A stretch of DNA of 64,000 bases from Leptospira inadai serovar Lyme str. 10 (GCF_000243675.2 NZ_AHMM02000017.1:124001-188000), one strand, 5' to 3'. Positions 26,976-39,351 are shown, numbered from the stretch's first letter. Made by a program: numbers and translations. The notes: generated by a model from the sequence alone, not told the origin.

Positions 26976-28228
26976 GCGTTCTTCCTTAAGCGATCGTAAA
27001 GCAGGTACAATGCGGTCGTAGCGACGGCGTCGCGAAACAAATCTCGTTTGAACGGGAAGTAAAGTTCCTTAACCGTCGATCCTTTATCGCGAATGTATAT
27101 TCCGATAAAGACCGTCCCGACTCTTTTGGTCTCCGTTGCCCCACCCGGTCCGGCAATTCCGGTAATACTGATTGTTAAGTCGGTATTCAATACTTTTGCG
27201 GCACCCTCCGCCATTTCTGTCGCAGTCTCGGAACTTACGGCTCCGTATGTTTCTAAGGTTTCCCGTCGAACTCCGAGCTGTGCCTGCTTAACCGAATTGG
27301 CATACGATACGATGGAACCGATAAAATATTCGGAGGACCCTGCGCGGTCCGTAAACAACTTAGCCACCAAACCTCCGGTACAACTTTCCGCAGTACCGAC
27401 AGTCAGCTTTCTTTCGATTAACAATTTCGGTAATTCCTCAAAAACGTCTCCAGTACACAAATCGCCGTATTTTTCCAGAGTTGAGGTGATTAGTTGATCG
27501 ACGACGTTTCGATCCGAGGATTGATATGTGACGCGTAAAAATCCGCGTTTTGCGGCGACTCCCCAGACGGCTTTTCCTTCTTTTAGAGAAGCGATTCCCT
27601 GTATGAACTCCTGCTGAAACGTCGATTCGCTCATTCCCCAGATGAATAGAAAATCTGAATGCAATTCCGCCGAATGGAATAAACGTTTTAGGATCGGACT
27701 CAGCTCGCCGGAAAACATAGCCGTCATTTCTTTAGGAACGCCCGGCATACATCCAAGGTGAACGTCCGGCCCCAGCTCCGACCAAAACCCCGGTGCAATT
27801 CCGACAGCATTCGGTAGAACCTTGGATTTGGAAGGAATCGAGACCTGACGAACGGCAGTTTCCAAGTTTTCTTCGAAGCGTCTTCCCCGTAAACGATAGA
27901 TAGCTTTTAGTCGATCCAAAGCCGTCACATCCTGAACCGGTTGCGAGTCGGTCAGTCCGCATACGACCTCCAAAGTATAATCGTCTTCGGTGGGTCCTAA
28001 GCCTCCCGTCATTATGATAACGATAGGTCGATCAGCGGAGGCGCCGACCGTAAGAGATTTCAACTCGTTGCGAATCAGATCCGGAGAGTCCGGGAGAACT
28101 AGAAATTTTTCGACGATAAATCCGAGTCCGAAAAGTTCGTTAGCGATCCAAGACGAGTTCGTATCCTGACTGCGACCGGCTGTCAGTTCCGATCCCGTAG
28201 AAACGACTATAAAACGCGGAGAATTCAT
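26972..28228 (-). CDS. cinA: CinA family nicotinamide-nucleotide amidase / competence-damage protein
   Basis: A 418-residue two-domain protein. The N-terminal half is a MoaB/MogA-like (COG1058) domain with [15 protein letters not shown] and [12 protein letters not shown]; the C-terminal half is the PncC-type amidase domain with [25 protein letters not shown], and [18 protein letters not shown]. The family recycles pyridine nucleotides and has ADP-ribose pyrophosphatase activity in some members. Its ATG overlaps the argS stop (ATGA), and its stop overlaps the next gene in the same way, so the three are tightly coupled. Confidence 0.95.
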   Translation of the reverse strand: MNSPRFIVVSTGSELTAGRSQDTNSSWIANELFGLGFIVEKFLVLPDSPDLIRNELKSLTVGASADRPIVIIMTGGLGPTEDDYTLEVVCGLTDSQPVQDVTALDRLKAIYRLRGRRFEENLETAVRQVSIPSKSKVLPNAVGIAPGFWSELGPDVHLGCMPGVPKEMTAMFSGELSPILKRLFHSAELHSDFLFIWGMSESTFQQEFIQGIASLKEGKAVWGVAAKRGFLRVTYQSSDRNVVDQLITSTLEKYGDLCTGDVFEELPKLLIERKLTVGTAESCTGGLVAKLFTDRAGSSEYFIGSIVSYANSVKQAQLGVRRETLETYGAVSSETATEMAEGAAKVLNTDLTISITGIAGPGGATETKRVGTVFIGIYIRDKGSTVKELYFPFKRDLFRDAVATTALYLLYDRLRKNA

Positions 28229-29988
28229 GCTTCTTTATCCAATCGCTCCGGAGCGGATACGCCCAATAAACCGAGTCCCAAAGATAGAACGGTTTGCGCT
28301 GATTTGCAAATTCGAGCCAAACCTAATCTAGTAGTCTCGTTCGCATCTTTCAACCGATTGTTCTTAGCGATATAGAATTGAGTAAAGGCTCGAGCTAAAT
28401 TTTGAAGATAATTCGTAAGCCTATGCGGCTCCAAACTTTGTGCGGCATCGACTACTTCCTCCGGAAAGCGCGCCGCCCAAAAAAGCAAACGTTTCCTCTC
28501 TTCCGTCATTTCCAAATTTTCCAGTGCAGCCCGATTGGAGTCGGTCCCGACCTCCCTAAAAATGGACGAAACCCGAGCATGGGCATACTGGAGATAGAAA
28601 ACCGGATTCTTATCCGATTCGTCCTTTGCCAGATCCAAATCGAAATCCAGGGGGGAATCCAAGGAACGCATGACAAAAAAATATCTAGCGACATCTTTCG
28701 CATGGTTTCCCAAATAACCGAGTAAATCCTCCATCGTCTGAAATTCCCCGGCTCTCTTGCTCATTTTCATTTTTTGTCCGGCCATTAATAAATTGACCTG
28801 TTGAGCGATCACGACTTGGAAATTTTCCTTAGCGAATCCGAGCGCCTGTACCGCCCCGGCCAGCCTCGCAATATAACCATGATGGTCCGGGCCCCAAATA
28901 TCGATGATTCGATCGTAATTTCTTTCTATCTTATTTCTATGATATGCGATATCCGCTAATAAATACGTGGGACGACCATCGTCCCTAACCACTACTCTGT
29001 CCTTATCATCCCCATAATCGGTGGAACGAAAAACCTGCTTTCCGTCCTCCTCGAATATTTTTCCGGATTTTTTTAAATCTTCCAATACGGCCAAAACTTT
29101 GCCGGACTCATGCAAACTAGTTTCGGAGAAGAAACGATCGAATTCGACTCCGAATAAATCCAAATCCTTTCTTTGCCAAACGAGATTGGATTCTACCGCC
29201 CAAGCGGAACACTTCTCGGCGAGCAATCTGTATTGCGAAGTCTTTAAAAGGCTTCTTATTTCATTACCGATCTTTGGATCGTCGAGCAATCGCTTGGCAA
29301 TCTCTTTCAAATATTCTCCGCGATAACCTTCCGAAGGAATTACGTTTTTTGCAAGTAGTTCGTCCAACGAAGTACCGTCTTCGGACTCTTGGACGGAGGA
29401 GGTTTCCCCTAATTGCTCCCGAATCCGAACAAGAGCGGATACTCCCAATAGAAAGACTTGATTTCCGTAATCGTTCACATAAAATTCTTTCTCGACCTTG
29501 TGTCCGACGGCCTTCAATACGTTTGCCATCGCATCACCGGTGGCAGCGGCCCTCGCCGAGACGATATTCAAGGGTCCCGTCGGGTTCGCACTTACGAATT
29601 CCAAATTTACCTTTTTGGAATGTGCTAGCTGCGGAAAGGCCTGTCCTGCTAAAACGGAAGATTCCAAAAATCGAATCAAATAAGAGGGGGAAATTCTGAA
29701 ATTAACAAAACCGGGAGGAGTGCAATCCACCGTTTCGAATAGATCGGTTTTCTTCCGCAGGATTTCGACCAAACTAGCGGCGGACTCCATCGGCTTACGC
29801 CCTAAAAGTTTAGAATTCTCCAGTGCGAACGACGTCGAGTAATCGCCGAAGGATTCCTCTCTAGAATATTCGATTCTGATTTTAAGATCCGAAGGGTTGA
29901 CGGAAGTCGCTTCGGTCTTGCAATATACTTCGATAGCTTCGTTTAGGACGGAGAGTACGGTTTGTTTGATAGTTTCCGTTTCTTTCAT
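28225..29988 (-). CDS. argS: Arginyl-tRNA synthetase
   Basis: A 587-residue class I synthetase charging tRNA-Arg. The N-terminal Add-1 domain, the segment [16 protein letters not shown] around 133-147, the KMSKR loop ([17 protein letters not shown]) and the DALR anticodon domain (residues about 460-587) are all present. The class I HIGH motif, usually HVGH or HIGH after TGPL, reads NIVS here, so both histidines are replaced. This type of ArgRS exists in some lineages, so the enzyme is probably functional. It is followed by cinA with a four-base overlap. Confidence 0.96.
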   Translation of the reverse strand: MKETETIKQTVLSVLNEAIEVYCKTEATSVNPSDLKIRIEYSREESFGDYSTSFALENSKLLGRKPMESAASLVEILRKKTDLFETVDCTPPGFVNFRISPSYLIRFLESSVLAGQAFPQLAHSKKVNLEFVSANPTGPLNIVSARAAATGDAMANVLKAVGHKVEKEFYVNDYGNQVFLLGVSALVRIREQLGETSSVQESEDGTSLDELLAKNVIPSEGYRGEYLKEIAKRLLDDPKIGNEIRSLLKTSQYRLLAEKCSAWAVESNLVWQRKDLDLFGVEFDRFFSETSLHESGKVLAVLEDLKKSGKIFEEDGKQVFRSTDYGDDKDRVVVRDDGRPTYLLADIAYHRNKIERNYDRIIDIWGPDHHGYIARLAGAVQALGFAKENFQVVIAQQVNLLMAGQKMKMSKRAGEFQTMEDLLGYLGNHAKDVARYFFVMRSLDSPLDFDLDLAKDESDKNPVFYLQYAHARVSSIFREVGTDSNRAALENLEMTEERKRLLFWAARFPEEVVDAAQSLEPHRLTNYLQNLARAFTQFYIAKNNRLKDANETTRLGLARICKSAQTVLSLGLGLLGVSAPERLDKEA

Positions 29989-30007
29989 TCTTACGGTTTT
30001 TGTTTTC

Positions 30008-30265
30008 CTATTTTTTGGAAGAAGTCCGATCCCAATCAGGGAACAAACGCTTGGACGAGACTGTTTCCCAACTTTTGTCCAAGGACTTTAAGACCACATT
30101 CTTTTCCCTAAGGATACATTCAAGAGATACGCAACTTCTGCCTTCTTCCCGAAGAGCCGGTTTAGGGAGGGAATCTTTCTTACCCCACCGAATATCCAGA
30201 AGGATAAGAAATAATAGGCCTATCGTATAGATGAGAACGAAACAAGTTTTAAAGACTTTATCCAA
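30008..30265 (-). CDS. Small single-helix membrane protein
   Basis: An 85-residue reading frame starting at a TTG that overlaps the end of recO by eight bases; GGGAGAAGC just upstream, inside recO, is a possible ribosome site. Residues 7-27 ([19 protein letters not shown]) form a membrane helix, with a basic flank at 28-30 and a polar tail. No family is recognised. The gap between recO and argS would otherwise be empty, and the tight overlap supports translation, but the frame is short and the start unusual. Confidence 0.5.
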   Translation of the reverse strand: MDKVFKTCFVLIYTIGLLFLILLDIRWGKKDSLPKPALREEGRSCVSLECILREKNVVLKSLDKSWETVSSKRLFPDWDRTSSKK

Positions 30266-31031
30266 GAGCTTCTCCCAGGGATTCGTAAAGCATTGCCTCG
30301 GATTTTAATCTTCGGCCGAGCAAGGGCTTAAGCGCCCGGTTACTCAACCTATCCGCTTCCTTGAGGAGTTCAAGGGAAATCTTTTCTTCCTTTAAATCCT
30401 TGTACCGGCTACGAAGACAATCGAATATCAGCCTGACCAAACCGACTCTATCAGGATTGGGGGTACGACAATCTCCGCAGATGACGTCGAAATGTTCATC
30501 CTCCAAACTGCAGGAACTCATCTCCCCCAGTTCTTTCCCGCAAACCGAACAAGAAATTTCCTTGGAGATAAATCCCGCGACGTACAGCAATTTGAACTTA
30601 AAAAAAGGCAGGAAAATCGGACGATATCCTCGCTCGTCCAATTCCTTTAGCGCGGCATATAATAACTTGTATTCCTGCGGATGGACGCCGCCTTCCGTCA
30701 AGAATGAAGACACTAACTCGACTATATAGGATACCAACACCGTCCCAGCGTACCCCGTCTTTGCATTATCGAAACGTTCTAGGAGGCCGATTTCCTTCAC
30801 GTTGAACGTATCCCGTCCCTGAGTCATATAATAATCCAAAGCGGTTAACGATCCCGGCTCGACCGCGGCGATGGGACGCGATTTACTCTTCTTTATTCCC
30901 TTAACCCGAAAACTCGCGACCTCGCCTTCCTCCGGTAGAAGTCTTAGGAAAGCGTCTCCTTCCGAAAGAATACGGCTCTCCATTACGATGCCCTTCGTCT
31001 TTCTTAATGCTCCAGAATGAGATCCAGACAC
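30258..31031 (-). CDS. recO: DNA repair protein RecO
   Basis: A 257-residue protein that loads RecA with RecR during recombinational repair. It has the N-terminal OB-fold opening ([18 protein letters not shown]) and the central Cys4 zinc motif ([10 protein letters not shown] ... VICGDC). The GTG start at 31031 is preceded by GGAAGGAGGACCT, a strong Shine-Dalgarno, and overlaps the end of ybeY by 28 bases. Recognition is by N-terminal pattern, zinc motif and gene context. Confidence 0.9.
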   Translation of the reverse strand: MSGSHSGALRKTKGIVMESRILSEGDAFLRLLPEEGEVASFRVKGIKKSKSRPIAAVEPGSLTALDYYMTQGRDTFNVKEIGLLERFDNAKTGYAGTVLVSYIVELVSSFLTEGGVHPQEYKLLYAALKELDERGYRPIFLPFFKFKLLYVAGFISKEISCSVCGKELGEMSSCSLEDEHFDVICGDCRTPNPDRVGLVRLIFDCLRSRYKDLKEEKISLELLKEADRLSNRALKPLLGRRLKSEAMLYESLGEALG

Positions 31032-31489
31032 AGGTCCTCCTTCCTCTTCATCAACTCTTCGTCTATAGGCCCCCTCTCATGATCGTATCCGATCAGATGA
31101 AGAAAGCCGTGCACGAGTAAACGGAAGAATTCGTCCTCTTCCGTATGTCCGATTTCCCTGGCTTGGACCTTGCAAGTGTCCCAGGAGATTACGATCTCAC
31201 CCAGACTCAAAATTGGCCCGAAGCCGAGTTTACTTTTATCCGGAGGTAAGACCCAAGGTTCCGTATCGAAACTTAATGGAAAAGATAATACGTCCGTCTC
31301 CTTATCTTTATTCCTGCGAACCCGGTTGATCTCCCGGATCGCTTCGTCGTCGACGAGAAGAATGGAAAGAGAGCATTCTGTTTGAGGAAAGGAAAATTCC
31401 AAGAGTTTCCTTATTCTTGGTAGGAGTTCATCGCTCGATAACCAGTACGGAAGTAGATTTTCCGGAATATCCGGGGAAAAATCGATCAA
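31004..31489 (-). CDS. ybeY: Endoribonuclease YbeY
   Basis: A 161-residue zinc-dependent RNase needed for 16S rRNA maturation and ribosome quality control. The signature [12 protein letters not shown] (three histidine ligands) is near residues 128-139, and the upstream DVLSFPL and LGEIVIS segments are typical. The start appears to be TTG at 31489, eight bases after the stop of the HD-domain gene. The gene sits in the conserved phoH - 7TM-HD hydrolase - ybeY - recO order seen in many bacteria. Confidence 0.95.
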   Translation of the reverse strand: MIDFSPDIPENLLPYWLSSDELLPRIRKLLEFSFPQTECSLSILLVDDEAIREINRVRRNKDKETDVLSFPLSFDTEPWVLPPDKSKLGFGPILSLGEIVISWDTCKVQAREIGHTEEDEFFRLLVHGFLHLIGYDHERGPIDEELMKRKEDLCLDLILEH

Positions 31490-31497
31490 ACTCGAAC

Positions 31498-33906
31498 CTA
31501 AGAGGCCTTTCTCCCGGATTTAAGGAGAACGTTCTTATTCTTCTCTTCCAAAGCCTTCGTTTCTTCCGGCTTGGGATATTTAGGCCGGGAATGTAGGCTT
31601 GAAAGAAGGACTTCCTTGAAGGAGGATTTTACGACTTCCAAGTCGCCTAGAGTCAAACCGCACTCGTCCAATTGATTCTCTGCCAGCTTACTATTTACGA
31701 TTTTTGTAATAAGATTTTCCAAAGCCTCGGGAGTAACTTCCTCCAGAGACCGGCTAGCCGCTTCCAAGCTATCCGCAATCATGACGATCGCCGTTTCCTT
31801 CCTCTGGGGTTTGGGTCCGGGATATTGAAAATCTTCCTTTCTTAATTTCTTTCTTTGGGACGGAGAAAGTTCCGTTAACGCTTTATGATAAAAGAACGCC
31901 ATCGTGGAGGTGCCGTGGTGTTCGGGAATAAAATCGATTACTTCCCTAGGAAGTCTGGCTTTCTTTGCCATTTCGATTCCGTCCAGGACATGATCGATTA
32001 CGATCTTAGCCGCCAATGCCGGGTTATTCTTATCGATATTCTCTTTCTTAGGAATTAAATGCTGATTCTCGACAAAGAAGCCCGCGTTCGGAATCTTTCC
32101 GATATCGTGGAAATAGACCCCGACCCGCGTTAAAAGCCAATCCAGCTCCAAATTCTGAGCCGCCCTTTCCGACATTGCCGCCACTAAAAACGTGTGGGTG
32201 TAGGTCGAAGGCGCCTTCGTCAAAAGGCTCTGTAGCAACGGATGCCCCGTATCGGCCAATTCCATCAGTTTAAAACGGGTCGGTATGTTGAATACGTATT
32301 CGTAAATCGGCAATAATAATTGGGTCAGAGTGGAACAAACAAACCCGTTCACCAGGCAGAGCAGATATAATTTAAATATATTAGATTCCCATAAATCTCT
32401 TAAATACGAGCCTGAGGGAACCGCGACCCAGTAATTTCTAGAATCGAAAAGATATCCGGAGGACGAGATCAACATTTGAACCAAAGCCATATAGAATCCG
32501 GCCTTGATAAAATCGATACGCTTACGCATTTTCCGGCCGTAAGTGGCCGCCACGACCGTCATTACGAAGGCCAGAATGAAGGAGGTCGGATTATATCTGG
32601 ATGCCGCAAAAACGAAAAAGGCAAGGAAGAACCCGATCGCGATCGACAATTGCTCATCGTAAACCATCGATAATATCAGACATACCATTCCGGTGGGAAC
32701 GACTAGGGCGAAATAAAAGGCGGAATCATAACTATTTTCGAAATTATAGAAAGCTTTAGATGCGAGATAAGCCCAAAGCACGAGCGCCCAAATCAAGGTA
32801 AAAACGATCACGTTACTGGAAACGTCATTTAAGCGCTTCGGATTATATTTCTTTAGGAAAGCATAGACGATAATTACGAAAATGGACTGAATCAATAAAA
32901 TCGAAAGTATCGAAGCGATATTGGCACGGGTCGCATATTTATTAACGATTAATAATTTTTGATAAATGTCCCGAGTGATGATCTCCCCGGCGCGGACGAT
33001 GATCTCTCCGGCATTGATCCGACTGTTTACCGGCTCGGCACGGTCCATCGCAAACTTCTTTTGAGCGGCGGTTTCCTGGGAGTTATACGTGCAGGCAGGG
33101 TTGGAATATATGTATGTGAGAGAAAGTCTTTGAATTATCCCTAGCAACAACGGATCAATGGTTTGGAGTTTTTCGGAAGCGATCCTATTTAAGGTGATGA
33201 TCGTCGCATCATCCCGGTACAAAAACGTTCGGGGAATCACTTGACTTCCCTCTAGCGAGGACACCTGTTCTTTATTGCTACCCGCGCCCGCATTCCGAAC
33301 CCTCGCTTCCACCGTCCGTACGGACGAATAGTCGGGAGGCGAATCCCGCAAAATGCAAAAATTGGAAAAGACGAGATTGCTATATTGAAGCACCATGTCC
33401 CGTACTCGTGCCTTACTGGGAGCTTTGAGTAAGGTTTCCAACTCTTCCTTGGACCTATTTTTCCAGCGAGGGGCGATGTTCAATAGTTCCTGCGCGCCCT
33501 TTCCTTCGGCACTCGGTCGAAAATTACGATAATTTTCCATATCCTCTTGGATTGCCGGTCGAATCGTTTCCGTTAGAATGGCGTAATCCCTATCGAAGAA
33601 ATTCGGAGCGGATTGAAATGCCTTCAGCTTCTTAGCCTTGGTTTTTTCCTCATCTTCGTAAACGATGTCCTTGGTGGAAACGATCTTGTCCAGAGCGGTC
33701 TTCCCTTCGGAGTAAGGACCGTCCGGCGATAGATCGATTTTATCCTGGCCGAAAAAAGGGATAGCAAGCATCCAAGTCACGACGAGCAAGGTGATTACCG
33801 TAAGCGTGACCTGGAATTTTCTCACAAAGGAAATCGGGCGCACCTTGGTCAAGGTATCCGTAATCCAAGCCATTCCGTTTTCTAAGTGAGAACTTAAGGA
33901 AAACAT
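31498..33906 (-). CDS. 7TM receptor with intracellular HD hydrolase (PgpH/YqfF-like)
   Basis: An 802-residue membrane protein. It has one N-terminal helix (about 30-50), an extracytoplasmic 7TMR-HDED-like domain (about 55-310), a cluster of seven helices (about 330-530) and a C-terminal HD domain with [27 protein letters not shown] and [15 protein letters not shown]. Family members such as PgpH degrade cyclic di-AMP, so this protein probably does too. ATG start at 33906, four bases after the phoH stop. The neighbours phoH and ybeY are the usual ones. Confidence 0.93.
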   Translation of the reverse strand: MFSLSSHLENGMAWITDTLTKVRPISFVRKFQVTLTVITLLVVTWMLAIPFFGQDKIDLSPDGPYSEGKTALDKIVSTKDIVYEDEEKTKAKKLKAFQSAPNFFDRDYAILTETIRPAIQEDMENYRNFRPSAEGKGAQELLNIAPRWKNRSKEELETLLKAPSKARVRDMVLQYSNLVFSNFCILRDSPPDYSSVRTVEARVRNAGAGSNKEQVSSLEGSQVIPRTFLYRDDATIITLNRIASEKLQTIDPLLLGIIQRLSLTYIYSNPACTYNSQETAAQKKFAMDRAEPVNSRINAGEIIVRAGEIITRDIYQKLLIVNKYATRANIASILSILLIQSIFVIIVYAFLKKYNPKRLNDVSSNVIVFTLIWALVLWAYLASKAFYNFENSYDSAFYFALVVPTGMVCLILSMVYDEQLSIAIGFFLAFFVFAASRYNPTSFILAFVMTVVAATYGRKMRKRIDFIKAGFYMALVQMLISSSGYLFDSRNYWVAVPSGSYLRDLWESNIFKLYLLCLVNGFVCSTLTQLLLPIYEYVFNIPTRFKLMELADTGHPLLQSLLTKAPSTYTHTFLVAAMSERAAQNLELDWLLTRVGVYFHDIGKIPNAGFFVENQHLIPKKENIDKNNPALAAKIVIDHVLDGIEMAKKARLPREVIDFIPEHHGTSTMAFFYHKALTELSPSQRKKLRKEDFQYPGPKPQRKETAIVMIADSLEAASRSLEEVTPEALENLITKIVNSKLAENQLDECGLTLGDLEVVKSSFKEVLLSSLHSRPKYPKPEETKALEEKNKNVLLKSGRKAS

Positions 33907-33910
33907 TTCT

Positions 33911-34963
33911 TTATAACTCTTCGAATTTCCTCACGATGGTTTCCACCAAAGGATGTCTGGTAATATCTTCCTTTCCAAAAAATATCTGACCAATACTTTC
34001 CGTACTTCTGAATAAATTTACGACCTTATCGAAACCGGAGCGCCCGTGCTCCAAATCGATCTGCGTGACGTCCCCGGATATACACATACGGGAGTTTCTG
34101 CCTAAACGAGTCATAATCATTTTAAGTTGGGACAAAGTGCAGTTTTGGGCCTCGTCCAAAATGATGAAACTTTTAGACAACGTACGCCCTCTCATAAAGG
34201 CAACGGGAGCGATTTCGATCTTCGTTAAGGCGATATATTCCTGGGTCTTTTCGAAACCGATGCATTCGTTCAAAGCGTCGTAAACGGGTCGCAAATAAGG
34301 GTCTACTTTTTGATTCAGATCGCCGGGGAGAAAACCGAGATTTTCTCCCGCTTCCACTGCAGGGCGGGTAAGTACGATTTTATCGACCATTCCGTTCTGT
34401 AGGAATCTACACGCCATTGCGACGGATAAGAAGGTTTTTCCGGTTCCGGCGGGACCGATGCCGAACGTGATCAGATTATTTAAGAAAGATTGAATATACT
34501 TATCCTGGTTTTTGGTTCTAGGATAGAGATGTTTACCTCGATATGTGGTAAGAATCTTTTCAGAGGGCTTAAAGGGTTCGTCCTCGCCTTTTCGTTCTTC
34601 CTTCTTTCTTTCCTTCGTAACCTGCTTTAAAAGGTAGGCAAAGTCGAAGGAATCCGTGAACTCCCTGTCCGGGCGATCTCGGTAATTCGTTTCAAGAAGA
34701 TGAAAAAAATCTAATGCAAAATCGACCTTAGGCGAATTACCTTCCAGTTGGAAACCGTTCCCTCTCGGGATCAAATCCACCTCTAATTGTTTTTCCAGGA
34801 TCTTTACTCCACTATCGTTGATCCCGCAGATTTTACGATAGAGATCCTGGCTCTCGAAAATAAATTGTTCTTTCCTGATGGGGTTTATACCTTTACTAGT
34901 CTTAACTTCAGCTCTTGCAGTTGCTTTTCCTCTACCGTCGAAGGGCATTCGCTCATCAAACAA
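33911..34963 (-). CDS. PhoH-like ATPase
   Basis: A PhoH family NTPase. Walker A is GPAGTGKT, Walker B is FIILDEAQN, and [27 protein letters not shown] is the PhoH signature region. As drawn it is 350 residues and its first 26 codons lie inside the end of aspS, a 79-base overlap. The second ATG at 34948 shortens this only slightly. The conserved part starts near [13 protein letters not shown], so a later, non-ATG start is possible: an AGGAAAG lies eight bases before an ATT in that frame. The exact start is unresolved; the identity is secure. Confidence 0.92.
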   Translation of the reverse strand: MFDERMPFDGRGKATARAEVKTSKGINPIRKEQFIFESQDLYRKICGINDSGVKILEKQLEVDLIPRGNGFQLEGNSPKVDFALDFFHLLETNYRDRPDREFTDSFDFAYLLKQVTKERKKEERKGEDEPFKPSEKILTTYRGKHLYPRTKNQDKYIQSFLNNLITFGIGPAGTGKTFLSVAMACRFLQNGMVDKIVLTRPAVEAGENLGFLPGDLNQKVDPYLRPVYDALNECIGFEKTQEYIALTKIEIAPVAFMRGRTLSKSFIILDEAQNCTLSQLKMIMTRLGRNSRMCISGDVTQIDLEHGRSGFDKVVNLFRSTESIGQIFFGKEDITRHPLVETIVRKFEEL

Positions 34964-36744
34964 ACGCCTTTCTGAGTTTTGGGAAATGCGATCACATCCC
35001 GAATCGATTTCCCGCCAGTCATTAGCATTAAAATCCTATCGATTCCGAACGCGATTCCACCGTGAGGTGGAGCTCCATATTCCAGGGCATCGAGAAGGAA
35101 TCCGAATTTTTCCTTCGCTTCTTCGGGACCGATTCCTAAAACGGAAAAGACTTTATTTTGAATGTCCCGGGAATGAATCCGAATGGATCCTCCTCCGATT
35201 TCGACTCCGTTTAGAACGAGATCATAGGCTTTTGCGAGCGAATCACCCGCCCCCTTTTGGAGCGCCTCTTCGGAAGAAAAAATTTCCAAGCTTTCGTCCC
35301 CTGGAGAAGTGAACGGATGATGCAGTGAATCCCAACGCTTCGCGTCCTTATTCCATTCAAACATCGGAAAATCCACAATCCAGGAAATATGGAAGCTCCC
35401 TTCCTGCGGTTTGTCAAATCTTTCCGATAACTTTAGACGTAACGCTCCTAGGGAATGGTTCACGATTCCGGCTTCATCCGCACCGAAGAAGACCATGTCT
35501 CCCTCTTTGGAGCCGACCGCTTTTTGGATTGCCTGCAGGCTTTCCTTAGAAAAGCGTTTCGTAATCGTGGATTCGAGACCGTCCGTTCCGTGCTTCATGT
35601 AAGCCAGGCCCTTGGCCTTATAATCCCGGTTTAGCCAAGCCGTCAGGTCTTCGATTTCCTTACGGGAAATGACCGACCCGCCCGGCACGCAAATCGCTTT
35701 TACAACGCCTCCGCTCTCGACCGCTCCGGAGAAGACTTGGAAATCGCTGTCTTTTACGAATTCGGAAACGTTCACGAGTTTCATTCCAAAACGCAAATCC
35801 GGTTTGTCGGAACCGTATTCTTCCATCGCCTGTTTGTAAGGCATGCGGGAAAAAGGTCCCTTGAACGAAACGCCGAATACTTCCTGGAACACCGTCGAGA
35901 ATAGACCTTCGATTTCGCTCAAGATTTCCTCCTGGGAAACGAAGGCGAATTCCATATCCAATTGCGTAAATTCAGGCTGTCTATCCGCGCGCAAATCCTC
36001 GTCGCGGAAGCATTTTACGATCTGAAAATATCTTTCAACTCCGCCGACCATTAGAATTTGCTTAAATATCTGAGGGGATTGGGGAAGTGCGTAAAACGAA
36101 TTCGGATTCAACCTGGACGGAACTAAAAAGTCCCGGGCGCCCTCCGGAGTCGACTTATTAAGAATCGGAGTTTCTATCTCCAAGAATCTTCTGGAATTCA
36201 GATAATTACGGATAGCGAAAATGAATTCATGTCGCTTAACGATTCTATTTTTTAATTCGTCGCGACGAAAATCCAGATAGCGATATTTAAGCCTATGCTC
36301 TTCGGATATTTCCTCGAATTCATCCAGAGAAAAAGGAGGTGTCTTGGCGCCGTTTAAGATCTGCAATTTATCGACTATGAGTTCTACCGTTCCGGTTTGC
36401 ATCTTAGGATTGACGCTTTCAGGATCTCTCTTCCGCAGGATTCCTTGCACGGCAATCACATACTCGGAACGAATTTTTTCGGCAAGGTGGAAGTCCTCGC
36501 CTAAAATTTCCTTTCGGAGAACGACTTGCAATATCCCGGTGCGATCTCTCAAATCTACGAAAATGACTCCGCCTTGGTCGCGGAAGCGGAAGGCCCAGCC
36601 GAACAGTCCGATCGTCTTTCCTTCCTGCGCTTGAGTAGTCTCTCCCGCCCAAGATCTGTTCCTGTAATTATTTAGAATCCAATCTTCCAAAAAAATTCCG
36701 TTCCTTTTATGAGTATCTATGATTTCCGCGGTGCTTTCGTTCAT
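34885..36744 (-). CDS. aspS: Aspartyl-tRNA synthetase
   Basis: A 619-residue class II synthetase of the bacterial type. It has the N-terminal OB-fold ([25 protein letters not shown]), motif 2 ([21 protein letters not shown]), the bacterial GAD insertion (about 315-430) and motif 3 ([14 protein letters not shown]). ATG start at 36744; conserved sequence begins near residue 20. It follows dnaB after 21 bases on the same strand, and its end overlaps phoH. Whether it is discriminating or also charges tRNA-Asn cannot be told here. Confidence 0.96.
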   Translation of the reverse strand: MNESTAEIIDTHKRNGIFLEDWILNNYRNRSWAGETTQAQEGKTIGLFGWAFRFRDQGGVIFVDLRDRTGILQVVLRKEILGEDFHLAEKIRSEYVIAVQGILRKRDPESVNPKMQTGTVELIVDKLQILNGAKTPPFSLDEFEEISEEHRLKYRYLDFRRDELKNRIVKRHEFIFAIRNYLNSRRFLEIETPILNKSTPEGARDFLVPSRLNPNSFYALPQSPQIFKQILMVGGVERYFQIVKCFRDEDLRADRQPEFTQLDMEFAFVSQEEILSEIEGLFSTVFQEVFGVSFKGPFSRMPYKQAMEEYGSDKPDLRFGMKLVNVSEFVKDSDFQVFSGAVESGGVVKAICVPGGSVISRKEIEDLTAWLNRDYKAKGLAYMKHGTDGLESTITKRFSKESLQAIQKAVGSKEGDMVFFGADEAGIVNHSLGALRLKLSERFDKPQEGSFHISWIVDFPMFEWNKDAKRWDSLHHPFTSPGDESLEIFSSEEALQKGAGDSLAKAYDLVLNGVEIGGGSIRIHSRDIQNKVFSVLGIGPEEAKEKFGFLLDALEYGAPPHGGIAFGIDRILMLMTGGKSIRDVIAFPKTQKGVCLMSECPSTVEEKQLQELKLRLVKV

Positions 36745-36765
36745 TCTTACCGTCTGCTAAACGAA

Positions 36766-38088
36766 TTAGATGTTATCAAATCTGGAAAGTTCGGGCCTGA
36801 AGGCAAGTGGAAAAGAACCGGTAGGTCCTGAACGGTTCTTGGCTACTATGATTTCGGCGGTTCCCGGCCTAACACTATCGTCCTGCTCGCCGTCTTTACC
36901 GGTTCCCCGATAGATGAAAGTTACGATATCCGCATCCTGTTCGATGGCACCCGACTCGCGAAGGTCGGCCAATTGAGGTCGTTGATCCTTGGACCTTTGT
37001 TCGATGGAGCGGTTCATCTGAGACAAGGCCACGACGGGACATCTCGCCTCTTTTGCGATTTGCTTCAGGGTGCGGGAGATAGAAGCCACTTCTTGTTGTC
37101 TTCCGCCGTCTCGACTTTTAGGATCGCTCATGAGCTGAAGATAATCCACGATGATTAATCCCAAAGTCTCGTTCGTCAGTAGCTTACGGATCCTTCCCTT
37201 AAAATCGTCCACAGTCAGCGCTCCGGAGTCGTCTATGTAGATGGGCGCCGAGGTAACCTTAATAATCGCGTCTAAAAGCTTGGGCGCGTCCGATTTGGTT
37301 ACTTCGGAGCGCTTGAGTTTATTGGATTCGACCTGGGCGTGTGCGCAAACTAGTTTGAGTAGGAGCTCCATCCTACTCATCTCCAGAGAAAAGATCACGA
37401 CCGGTTTATTATGCATCAGCGCGACATTCGAAGCAATATTCATTGCAAGCGTCGTCTTTCCGTTTCCGGGACGGGCCGCTAAAACCATCAGCTCGTATTC
37501 CTTCAAACCGGAAGTCATTTCATCGAACTGAGTAAAGTTGGTTCGAAGACCTTTGATCTGGCCCCGACTCTGCATGATATCCTTTATATATTCGGATAAG
37601 GCGGCCTTGTCCTGAGAAACCGGAAGCAAACCTTTTACATCCGTAGCTCTGGAAACTTCGGTTAGGCTCCTCTCGATTTGGTTAAAAACGGATTCGTTTT
37701 CGCCAGGCTCCTTTTGAACTAATTCGAGAGCGCTATGCAAAAGTTTCGCGTACGTTCTACGTTCGGAAAGGCGCTTGATTCTTTCCGCATAATAACCCAG
37801 CGGATGCGAGACAACGGTATCTCTATATAGGGAATAGATATATTCGTATTCTTTTTCCGGATCTTTGAGGAGCGAATTTTCTTTTAAGAAATTAAGAACG
37901 GAAACCGGATCGATCGCAGTTCGTTTATCGACCAGATCTAGGATGGCTTTATAAACTCGTCTATGAGTGTCATGATAAAAGTCTTCCGCTTGAAGCGGAA
38001 TATCTACCAAGTTTTCGGCTCCCTTTAAGAGCAAGAAACCCAAGAAGGACTTCTCGGATTCAAGTTCGAAAAGGGAGTCGGCTTGCAT
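36766..38088 (-). CDS. dnaB: Replicative DNA helicase DnaB
   Basis: A 440-residue hexameric helicase. The N-terminal DnaB domain ([12 protein letters not shown], then [11 protein letters not shown]) is followed by the RecA-like core: Walker [15 protein letters not shown], Walker [13 protein letters not shown], and the conserved [36 protein letters not shown] region. ATG start at 38088, just after rplI (ends 38099). Its position next to rplI and rpsR is the usual one. Confidence 0.97.
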   Translation of the reverse strand: MQADSLFELESEKSFLGFLLLKGAENLVDIPLQAEDFYHDTHRRVYKAILDLVDKRTAIDPVSVLNFLKENSLLKDPEKEYEYIYSLYRDTVVSHPLGYYAERIKRLSERRTYAKLLHSALELVQKEPGENESVFNQIERSLTEVSRATDVKGLLPVSQDKAALSEYIKDIMQSRGQIKGLRTNFTQFDEMTSGLKEYELMVLAARPGNGKTTLAMNIASNVALMHNKPVVIFSLEMSRMELLLKLVCAHAQVESNKLKRSEVTKSDAPKLLDAIIKVTSAPIYIDDSGALTVDDFKGRIRKLLTNETLGLIIVDYLQLMSDPKSRDGGRQQEVASISRTLKQIAKEARCPVVALSQMNRSIEQRSKDQRPQLADLRESGAIEQDADIVTFIYRGTGKDGEQDDSVRPGTAEIIVAKNRSGPTGSFPLAFRPELSRFDNI

Positions 38089-38098
38089 TTGGCTAAAA

Positions 38099-38563
38099 TC
38101 AGCCTTGGGCTAGGGCTTCTTCCTCTTTCTTCACGTTAACGGTGATCGTCGGGAGGATACCTTCCGCCAAGCGGACTTTCAATTTATAGGAACCCAAATT
38201 ACGGATAGGCTCGGGAAATTCGATCTTACGCTTATCGACTTCATAACCGTCTTTCTTTAAAAGAGAAGCGACGTCCGCGGCAGTGACCGCGCCGAACAAT
38301 TTGTCTCCGCCGCCGGTTTTAACGACGATATCGAATTCTTTTCCGTTCAAGCCGGAGGAAACCGATTCCATAGCTTTTTTACGTTTTTCTTTTTTAAGAT
38401 CCGCTAATCTTTTCTGATGGATCGCCATCTTGGTTTTGCCTTCGTCGGCACGAACCGCTAAGCGTTGCGGAAAAAGGTAATTACGAGCGAATCCGTCCGC
38501 AACTTCCTTGATATCCCCGGCGTCACCCAGGTTTGACACGTCTTTTTGTAAAACAACTCTCAT
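38099..38563 (-). CDS. rplI: 50S ribosomal protein bL9
   Basis: A 154-residue protein with the bL9 N-terminal domain ([31 protein letters not shown]), a long connecting helix ([20 protein letters not shown]) and the C-terminal domain ([12 protein letters not shown]). Length is normal. It follows rpsR after 12 bases and precedes dnaB. Confidence 0.97.
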   Translation of the reverse strand: MRVVLQKDVSNLGDAGDIKEVADGFARNYLFPQRLAVRADEGKTKMAIHQKRLADLKKEKRKKAMESVSSGLNGKEFDIVVKTGGGDKLFGAVTAADVASLLKKDGYEVDKRKIEFPEPIRNLGSYKLKVRLAEGILPTITVNVKKEEEALAQG

Positions 38564-38574
38564 TCGTGCTCTCC

Positions 38575-38895
38575 TCAGTTCACCTTAAAGGGAAGAAGAC
38601 CGATACTACGTGCTTTGCGAATCTCGCGAGCAAGAATTCTCTGGTATTTCGCGGAAGTACCGGTGATTCTGCGAGGGATGATCTTACCGCGATTGGTAAT
38701 GAATCTTTCCAAAAGCTCGATGTTCTTATAGTCGATCTGCTTTGCAAGTTCGGGGTCCGCGGTAAAGCGGCAAACTTTCTTCTTATATTTATTCTGTTTT
38801 TTGGGAGGACGGCCGCCTTCGTGTTCCCCGGCGGGTATTCCGTCCATGGAAGCTTCTGCTCTTCCAACTTCTTCTTGTACTTCGTTCTCTGCCAT
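38575..38895 (-). CDS. rpsR: 30S ribosomal protein bS18 with acidic N-terminal extension
   Basis: The last about 70 residues are standard bS18 ([46 protein letters not shown]). The protein is 106 residues because of an N-terminal extension of about 35 residues rich in Glu, Ala and Gly ([19 protein letters not shown]). The ATG at 38895 is the natural start, 15 bases after the ssb stop. It belongs to the rpsF-ssb-rpsR-rplI operon. Confidence 0.95.
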   Translation of the reverse strand: MAENEVQEEVGRAEASMDGIPAGEHEGGRPPKKQNKYKKKVCRFTADPELAKQIDYKNIELLERFITNRGKIIPRRITGTSAKYQRILAREIRKARSIGLLPFKVN

Positions 38896-38910
38896 TGTTT
38901 CGTGTCCTCG

Positions 38911-39351
38911 TTAAAAGGGTATATCGTCGTCGGTTCCGGAACTTCCGAACTCTTCGTGAGAAGTAGTCGCGTAGGAAGATCCGCCTGTAGCAGCGGATGA
39001 ACCGTAGTCTCCGCCCCCACTTTCCTTAGCTCCGATCATCTGGAAGTTCTCCACGACGATCCGGATCCGGGAGGCTTTCTTGCCTTCCATGGTTTCCCAG
39101 GTATCCTGCTTGAGTCGTCCTTCGACGACGAGCTGCTTGCCCTTCTTACAGTATTGCTGGATGATATCTGCTCCCTTGCCCCAAGCCTCACAGTCGAAGA
39201 AATGAGTTTCCTCTTTCTTCTCACCGTTGGAGACGTAGGTTCGGCCGTTAGCCAGGGAAAAATTCACCAGGGAAGTCCCGTTCACCGTTTTAAATTCCGG
39301 ATCTCGGGTTAGGCGCCCAACCAGGGTCACCCGATTGATATCGTTAGCCAT
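38911..39351 (-). CDS. ssb: Single-stranded DNA-binding protein
   Basis: A 146-residue protein with an OB-fold (NRVTLVGRLTRDPEFKTVNG, FDCEAWGKGADI, GRLKQDTWE) and a flexible Gly/Ser-rich linker ending in the acidic tip DDDIPF that recruits partner proteins. Its ATG overlaps the rpsF stop by eight bases. Confidence 0.97.
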   Translation of the reverse strand: MANDINRVTLVGRLTRDPEFKTVNGTSLVNFSLANGRTYVSNGEKKEETHFFDCEAWGKGADIIQQYCKKGKQLVVEGRLKQDTWETMEGKKASRIRIVVENFQMIGAKESGGGDYGSSAATGGSSYATTSHEEFGSSGTDDDIPF

